64,000 nt of DNA from Bacillota bacterium (GTDB lineage: Bacteria; Bacillota; Ch66; Ch109): NCBI GenBank assembly GCA_013178275.1, contig JABLWZ010000025.1, forward strand, positions 1 to 64,000, given 5' to 3'. The translations under genes and the position numbers were made by a program. Positions 60,191 to 64,000 of the stretch are shown here, in pieces. The notes beneath the pieces were generated by a model that saw only the letters and a program-made list of their open reading frames with translations, was not told the origin of the DNA and ran no database searches. How positions within the stretch are numbered: the first letter of the stretch is position 1; each line of letters begins with the position of its first letter.

Positions 60191-60336
60191 AAAGCGCTGC
60201 CCCTCATCCTTGGAGCGCTTTATTTTAAGCACTGCAACGGTTTAGACAGCGGCGCCCCCATCCATGGGGGCGGTTTTTCCTCAGTTATTTAGGTAACTAT
60301 AAAGCGCTGCCCCTCATCCTTGGGGGCGCCTTTTCC
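60191..60336 (+). repeat. Hairpin repeat block, relative of 22622-22880
   Basis: Hairpins aaagcgct/agcgcttt (60191-60221, with a T run), gcccccatccatgggggc (60254-60271) and a third at ~60301-60336, joined by the spacer aagcactgcaacggtttagac. The order matches the 111-bp units before the flagellin gene. The first hairpin terminates the SLH gene. Confidence 0.8.
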
Positions 60337-60436
60337 TCTTGTGTATACAGTACGAAGGAGCAGGAGATTAAAAAGTTTTGGAGAATATATAAGAATTTCA
60401 CATTAAAACACTCAATCAAGGATTTTTTGTTTTTCT

Positions 60437-60530
60437 CGCGCTATCAGAAAGTATATAGGGAACTTTCTGATGCGAGCAAGTGTAACTAAGGCTATCGCCT
60501 TCGCCAGAGGCTTAGCGACAGCCAAGTTTT
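60437..60530 (+). repeat. Two-hairpin leader-like element, copy E2
   Basis: Hairpin atcagaaagt/actttctgat (60443-60452 with 60462-60471), gatgcgagcaagtgtaacta, then a second structured part ending agcgacagccaagttttc. The first stem differs from copy E1 by a compensated pair. It ends about ten bases before the ribosome site of the LUD gene, so it is placed like a leader regulator. Confidence 0.6.
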
Positions 60531-60542
60531 CTGTGGAGGAAG

Positions 60543-61196
60543 ATGATGGGTTTTACTGAAGAACTACTCGACTGGAGCCATGAAAAGCGGTGTCAGGAAG
60601 CGGTGAAGGGGTTGAATCAGAACCGGTTCACCGCGGTGTTCTGCGAGAACCGGGAGGCCGCGATCGACTATATCATCAAAGAGGCGGGAGAGGCCTCCAG
60701 CATAGGTTTCGGCGGTTCACGCACCGTGGTCGACCTGGACATCCAGGGCCGGCTGGCGGACATGGGCAAGGAGCTGCTGGACCACAATAAGCCGGGACTC
60801 GCGCCGGAGGAAAGGCTCGCGGTGATGCGGAGGCAGCTCACCAGCGACCTCTTTCTGGCCAGCGCCAACGCCGTCACCATAAACGGCAAGGTGATCAGCA
60901 TCGACGGCAACGGCAACCGGGTGGCTTCCATGATTTTTGGCCCGAAAAAGGTGATCCTGGTGGTCGGCCGCAACAAGCTGGTCGGCTCGGTAGAAGAAGG
61001 AATCAAGAGAATCAAGGCCTTTGCCGCCCCCCTGGCGGCCAAGCGGCTGAATATCGACACCCCCTGCGCCAAGACCGGTTTTTGCATCGACTGCAACAGC
61101 CCGGGGCGGGTCTGCACCATTACCGTTGTCCTGGATCGGAAGCCCCGCCTGAGTGACGTGCGGGTACTAGTGGTGAACGAGGAGATGGGACTGTAG
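60543..61196 (+). CDS. LUD-domain protein (LutC/DUF162-like)
   Basis: A 217-aa protein; ATG 60543 or 60546, both close to GGAGGAAG. The LUD fold is shown by SSIGFGGSRTVVDLDIQG, FLASANAVTINGKVISIDG and the glycine-rich NGNRVASMIFGPKKVILVVG; a C-terminal CAKTGFCIDCNSPGRVC cluster may bind metal. LUD proteins take part in lactate utilisation (LutB/LutC) or act alone in anaerobes. It lies upstream of porCDAB, but ~120 bases separate them. Confidence 0.9.
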   Translation: MMGFTEELLDWSHEKRCQEAVKGLNQNRFTAVFCENREAAIDYIIKEAGEASSIGFGGSRTVVDLDIQGRLADMGKELLDHNKPGLAPEERLAVMRRQLTSDLFLASANAVTINGKVISIDGNGNRVASMIFGPKKVILVVGRNKLVGSVEEGIKRIKAFAAPLAAKRLNIDTPCAKTGFCIDCNSPGRVCTITVVLDRKPRLSDVRVLVVNEEMGL

Positions 61197-61318
61197 CAAG
61201 GACCTGAGGGAGGACACTGTCATTACCAGGCCAAGGGTATAGACCAAACGTATCCGGAGCGTGGAAATGCCTCCGGGTATTATTTTATATGTACTTTAAT
61301 TCACAACGGGAGGGGTAG

Positions 61319-61900
61319 TTGCTTTTGTACCAGATTAGATGGCATGGTAGGGGAGGGCAAGGCGCGGTAACCGCGGCCAGGATGTTTGGCCTGGCGGCGT
61401 CGGTTTACGGCGAAAGCTACGCTCAGTCGTTCCCGGCCTTTGGGGCGGAACGAAGGGGGGCGCCGGTTCTGGCATTCACCAAGGTCGACTCGGAACCGAT
61501 CCTGGACCGCAGCCAGGTCTACACGCCCGACCTGGTGGTGGTACTGGACAAGACCCTGGTCAAGGTCATCGACGTGACGACCGGTTTAAAGCCCGGCGGC
61601 AAGATCGTGATCAACGCCAGCGAGGTGCCGGAGGAACTGGCGGAAAAAGCCAGGGGCGTGTACCAGGTGATACCCGTCAACGCCACCCGCATCTCCATGG
61701 AGGCGCTGGGCCGGCCGATAACCAACACCGCGATGGCCGGGGCGGCCTGCCGGGCGTCGGGGCTGGTCACCCTCTTATCCCTGGAAAAGGCGATCGCCGA
61801 GCTGACCCCACACGGGATAACCGAGAAGAACCTGGAGGCGGCGGAGAAGGCCTTTTCCGAGGTCAGCCAGTTGTTTGAAGGAGGGGATCGAGATGCATAA
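61319..61900 (+). CDS. porC: Pyruvate:ferredoxin oxidoreductase gamma subunit
   Basis: A 193-aa protein starting TTG 61319 after GGGAGGGG. RWHGRGGQGAVTAARMFGLA and FPAFGAERRGAPV are characteristic of the gamma domain of 2-oxoacid:ferredoxin oxidoreductases. The gene order gamma-delta-alpha-beta is that of four-subunit pyruvate synthases, which interconvert pyruvate + CoA with acetyl-CoA + CO2 using ferredoxin. Substrate choice (pyruvate versus other 2-oxoacids) is inferred from subunit layout. Its stop overlaps the delta start. Confidence 0.92.
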   Translation: MLLYQIRWHGRGGQGAVTAARMFGLAASVYGESYAQSFPAFGAERRGAPVLAFTKVDSEPILDRSQVYTPDLVVVLDKTLVKVIDVTTGLKPGGKIVINASEVPEELAEKARGVYQVIPVNATRISMEALGRPITNTAMAGAACRASGLVTLLSLEKAIAELTPHGITEKNLEAAEKAFSEVSQLFEGGDRDA

Positions 61901-62153
61901 AGAACTGCCGCTGGCCCCCCACCTGAAAACCCCCAACCGGCCCGCCAAGACCGGCACCTGGAGATCGGTCAGGCCGGTACTGGATACTGAAAGGTGCAAC
62001 CTCTGCCTGCTGTGCTGGGTCTACTGTCCCGACGGGACCGTCAAGCGGGTCGGGGAAAAGCTGGAGATAGATTATGAGTACTGCAAGGGATGCGGTATCT
62101 GCTCCCGGGAGTGCAAGCGGAACTGCATCACCATGGTGGAGGAGGAGGTGTGA
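61893..62153 (+). CDS. porD: Pyruvate:ferredoxin oxidoreductase delta subunit (2[4Fe-4S] ferredoxin)
   Basis: An 86-aa protein; ATG 61893 sits six bases after GAAGGAGGGG and overlaps the end of porC by eight bases. Two cluster motifs are complete: CNLCLLCWVYCPDG and CKGCGICSRECKRNC. It passes electrons from the catalytic subunits to external ferredoxin. Confidence 0.94.
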   Translation: MHKELPLAPHLKTPNRPAKTGTWRSVRPVLDTERCNLCLLCWVYCPDGTVKRVGEKLEIDYEYCKGCGICSRECKRNCITMVEEEV

Positions 62154-62155
62154 CG

Positions 62156-63334
62156 ATGGGGGAGAAAAAGTTTCTGAACGGCAACCACGCGGTCGCTTAC
62201 GCGGTCAAGTACATCAAGCCCGAGGTCATCGCGGCCTACCCCATCACGCCGCAGTCCCCGATCGTGGAGAAGATATCCCAGTTCGTGGCGACTAAAGAAC
62301 TCGACTCGGACTTCATCCGGGTCGAGTCGGAACACTCCGCGCTCTCCGCCAGCTTCGGGGCGGCCTGCACCGGGTGCCGGGTGTTCACCGCCACCTCCTC
62401 CCAGGGGCTGGCCTACATGTGCGAGATGCTCCCATACGTGAGCGGCAACCGCTTCCCCGTGGTGATGGCGGTGGTGAACCGGGCGATGGCCGCTCCCTGG
62501 ACCATCTGGGGCGACCAGCAGGACGCCATCTCCCAGCGGGACACCGGCTGGATCCAGCTGTTCGTCGAGAACGCGCAGGAGGCATTCGACACCTGCCTGC
62601 AGGCGTTCTGCCTGGCGGAAGACCCTGAGGTCCTGACCCCGGTGATGGTCAACCTGGACGGTTTCGTCCTCTCCCACACCGAGGAACTGGTAGAGCTTCC
62701 CACCCCGGAAGAGGTGGACGCCTACCTACCTCCTTACCAGGCACTCTACGCGGTCGACTTCGACGACCCGACCACCTTCTGCATCGGGGCGTCGCCGGAG
62801 ATATTCTTCGAGTACAAGTACAAACAGCAGCAGGGCATGGACGCGGCCCGGAAAAAGATACCGCAGGTGGCGGCCCAGTTCGAGCAGAGGTTCGGGCGCG
62901 ACCACGGTGGACTGATCCAGGAGTACGGGTGCGAGGGCGCCGATTACATCCTGGTCACCATGGGCTCGTTCACCGGCACCGCCCGGGACATCGCCAACAC
63001 GCTCAAGGCCCAGGGCAAAAGGGTGGGGGTGCTGAAGGTCAGGTCATTCAGGCCTTTCCCCAACCAGGAGGTCGCCCGGGTGCTGGAAAAGGCCCGGGTG
63101 ATAGGGGTGCTGGACCGCGACTTCTCCTTCGGAAACCAGGGGGCGCTGTTCACCGAGGTCAAGGCCGCGATGTTCGACTGCAAACAGCGGCCCCAGGCCA
63201 TAAACTTCATCGCCGGGCTGGGAGGAAGGGACATCCGGCCGGACGAGTTCGAGACCATGTTCGCCAGGCTCGAACAGGCGGATAAAGAGCCAGATGCGGT
63301 AAAAGCCGTCAACTTTGTCGGGATCGAGGTGTAG
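62156..63334 (+). CDS. porA: Pyruvate:ferredoxin oxidoreductase alpha subunit
   Basis: A 392-aa protein; ATG 62156 is two bases after the porD stop and follows GGAGGTG. YPITPQSPIVEKISQF near the start and VESEHSALSASFGAACTGCR are hallmark alpha-subunit motifs (pyrimidine-side TPP fold); VLDRDFSFGNQGALFTEV lies in the C-terminal domain. It is tightly linked to porB (two-base gap). Confidence 0.95.
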   Translation: MGEKKFLNGNHAVAYAVKYIKPEVIAAYPITPQSPIVEKISQFVATKELDSDFIRVESEHSALSASFGAACTGCRVFTATSSQGLAYMCEMLPYVSGNRFPVVMAVVNRAMAAPWTIWGDQQDAISQRDTGWIQLFVENAQEAFDTCLQAFCLAEDPEVLTPVMVNLDGFVLSHTEELVELPTPEEVDAYLPPYQALYAVDFDDPTTFCIGASPEIFFEYKYKQQQGMDAARKKIPQVAAQFEQRFGRDHGGLIQEYGCEGADYILVTMGSFTGTARDIANTLKAQGKRVGVLKVRSFRPFPNQEVARVLEKARVIGVLDRDFSFGNQGALFTEVKAAMFDCKQRPQAINFIAGLGGRDIRPDEFETMFARLEQADKEPDAVKAVNFVGIEV

Positions 63335-63336
63335 TC

Positions 63337-64000
63337 ATGGCTGGATTTAAAGATATGACCACTGAAGAACTGGTATACGGGGCCCTTACCTGCGCGGGAT
63401 GCGGAGGCACCCTGGCCATGCGCCTGGCGCTGAAGGTCCTGGGCAAGGAGACCGTGATCGCCACTCCCCCCTGTTGTCTGATGGGAGTCACCACCTTTTA
63501 CCCGCAGTTCGCGTTCGAGGTGCCCTGCGTCAACGCCGTGATGCCGGGAACCGCGGCGATCCTCTCGGGACTGTCGGTGGGCCTGAAGCGCAAAGGCAAG
63601 AACCGGGCCAACGTGGTCGGACTGGCGGGAGATGGCGGGACGTACGACATCGGCCTGCAGGCCCTGTCGGGGGCCATGGAGCGGGGGGACAAGTTCATCT
63701 TCCTCTGCTACGACAACGAGGGTTACATGAACACCGGCAACCAGCGCAGCGGTTCCACGCCGATGGGGGCTTACTCGTCCACCACCCCCGCGGGCAAGCT
63801 GCAGCCGAAGAAGGACATGATGCAGATCGCGATCGCTCACAACATCCCTTACGTGGCTTCGGCCTGCGTGGCCTACCCCAACGACTACTTGGAGAAGGTG
63901 GCCAGGGCCATGGAGGCCCCGGGGCCGGCCTACATCCAGGTGCTCTCGCCCTGCCCCATCAGCTGGGGATACAGCACCGAGGACACCATAGAGATAGGTC
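63337..64000 (+). CDS. porB: Pyruvate:ferredoxin oxidoreductase beta subunit (cut by window end)
   Basis: ATG 63337 opens a frame that stays open to the last base (about 221 residues seen). The beta-subunit features are TCAGCGGTLAMRLAL (cluster cysteines), the TPP-binding GDGGTYDIGLQALSGAMERG, and CYDNEGYMNTGNQRSGSTP. The C-terminal part lies outside the window. It completes porCDAB. Confidence 0.93.
   Translation, partial: MAGFKDMTTEELVYGALTCAGCGGTLAMRLALKVLGKETVIATPPCCLMGVTTFYPQFAFEVPCVNAVMPGTAAILSGLSVGLKRKGKNRANVVGLAGDGGTYDIGLQALSGAMERGDKFIFLCYDNEGYMNTGNQRSGSTPMGAYSSTTPAGKLQPKKDMMQIAIAHNIPYVASACVAYPNDYLEKVARAMEAPGPAYIQVLSPCPISWGYSTEDTIEIG

Noticed and set aside
1..64000. tRNA, rRNA, replication origin or intact prophage
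   Set aside because: None was recognised in the window; only phage- and IS-derived fragments at about 48 kb.

Overview
The window looks like chromosome of an anaerobic, spore-forming, flagellated member of the Firmicutes, most likely a GC-rich Peptococcaceae-type clostridium (Desulfotomaculum/Pelotomaculum-like). The reasons are spore genes (SpoIIP, CwlD, a YqgT-like M14 peptidase), oxygen-sensitive metabolism (four-subunit pyruvate:ferredoxin oxidoreductase, an FprA flavodiiron protein, a 4-hydroxybutyryl-CoA dehydratase-like enzyme), strong Shine-Dalgarno sites with frequent GTG/TTG starts, S-layer-homology proteins and class I cyclic-di-GMP riboswitches. The genus is an inference.

Layout. 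0-6 kb: DUF3810 membrane peptidase, a tiny YjcZ-like protein, an RlmL/YpsC-type rRNA methyltransferase, a DUF2284 metal protein, and a gene-free block holding a nested palindrome and a structured repeat. 6-11.5 kb: a FecR-domain surface protein under a c-di-GMP-I riboswitch, a second YjcZ-like protein, several uncharacterised small genes and an L,D-transpeptidase. 11.5-17.5 kb: ferredoxin-fused aldo/keto reductase, 4-hydroxybutyryl-CoA dehydratase-like protein, a TetR regulator with its own operator, and a soluble chemotaxis transducer. 17.5-22.5 kb: accessory patch with a group II intron fragment just behind a terminator, an AT-rich C1q-like protein, gene remnants, an acidic repeat membrane protein, a papain-like protease and a lipocalin-like protein. 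22.6-28.2 kb: one giant flagellin (1742 aa) behind hairpin repeats and a probable sigma-D promoter. 28-40 kb: cell-wall and sporulation genes (M14 peptidase, polysaccharide deacetylase, VanW, two L,D-transpeptidases, CwlD, SpoIIP) with an MFS carrier, a PLP decarboxylase and an EamA carrier. 40-46 kb: a 1796-aa BspA/Ig/SLH surface protein coupled to a small gene. 46-52 kb: a 12-TM protein with a LuxR DNA-binding tail, mobile-gene debris, a LysM L,D-transpeptidase with a probable CTG start, TcdA and FprA. 52-57.5 kb: a MacAB-like efflux operon followed by a two-component system. 57.9-60.2 kb: SLH protein under a second c-di-GMP-I riboswitch. 60.5-64 kb: LUD protein and porCDAB, with porB running off the end.

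Two themes stand out. First, cell-surface remodelling: two surface proteins are fused to c-di-GMP riboswitches, next to a giant flagellin, several SLH proteins and four L,D-transpeptidases. Second, at least four copies of a dispersed non-coding element whose helices co-vary between copies (about 123-411, 5553-5719, 12813-13073, and 29507-29766 on the minus strand). It behaves like a structured RNA family and may be a solo relative of HEARO/omega RNAs. Its copies at 5.5 and 12.9 kb sit between duplicated terminator hairpins. It is the best candidate here for something undescribed.
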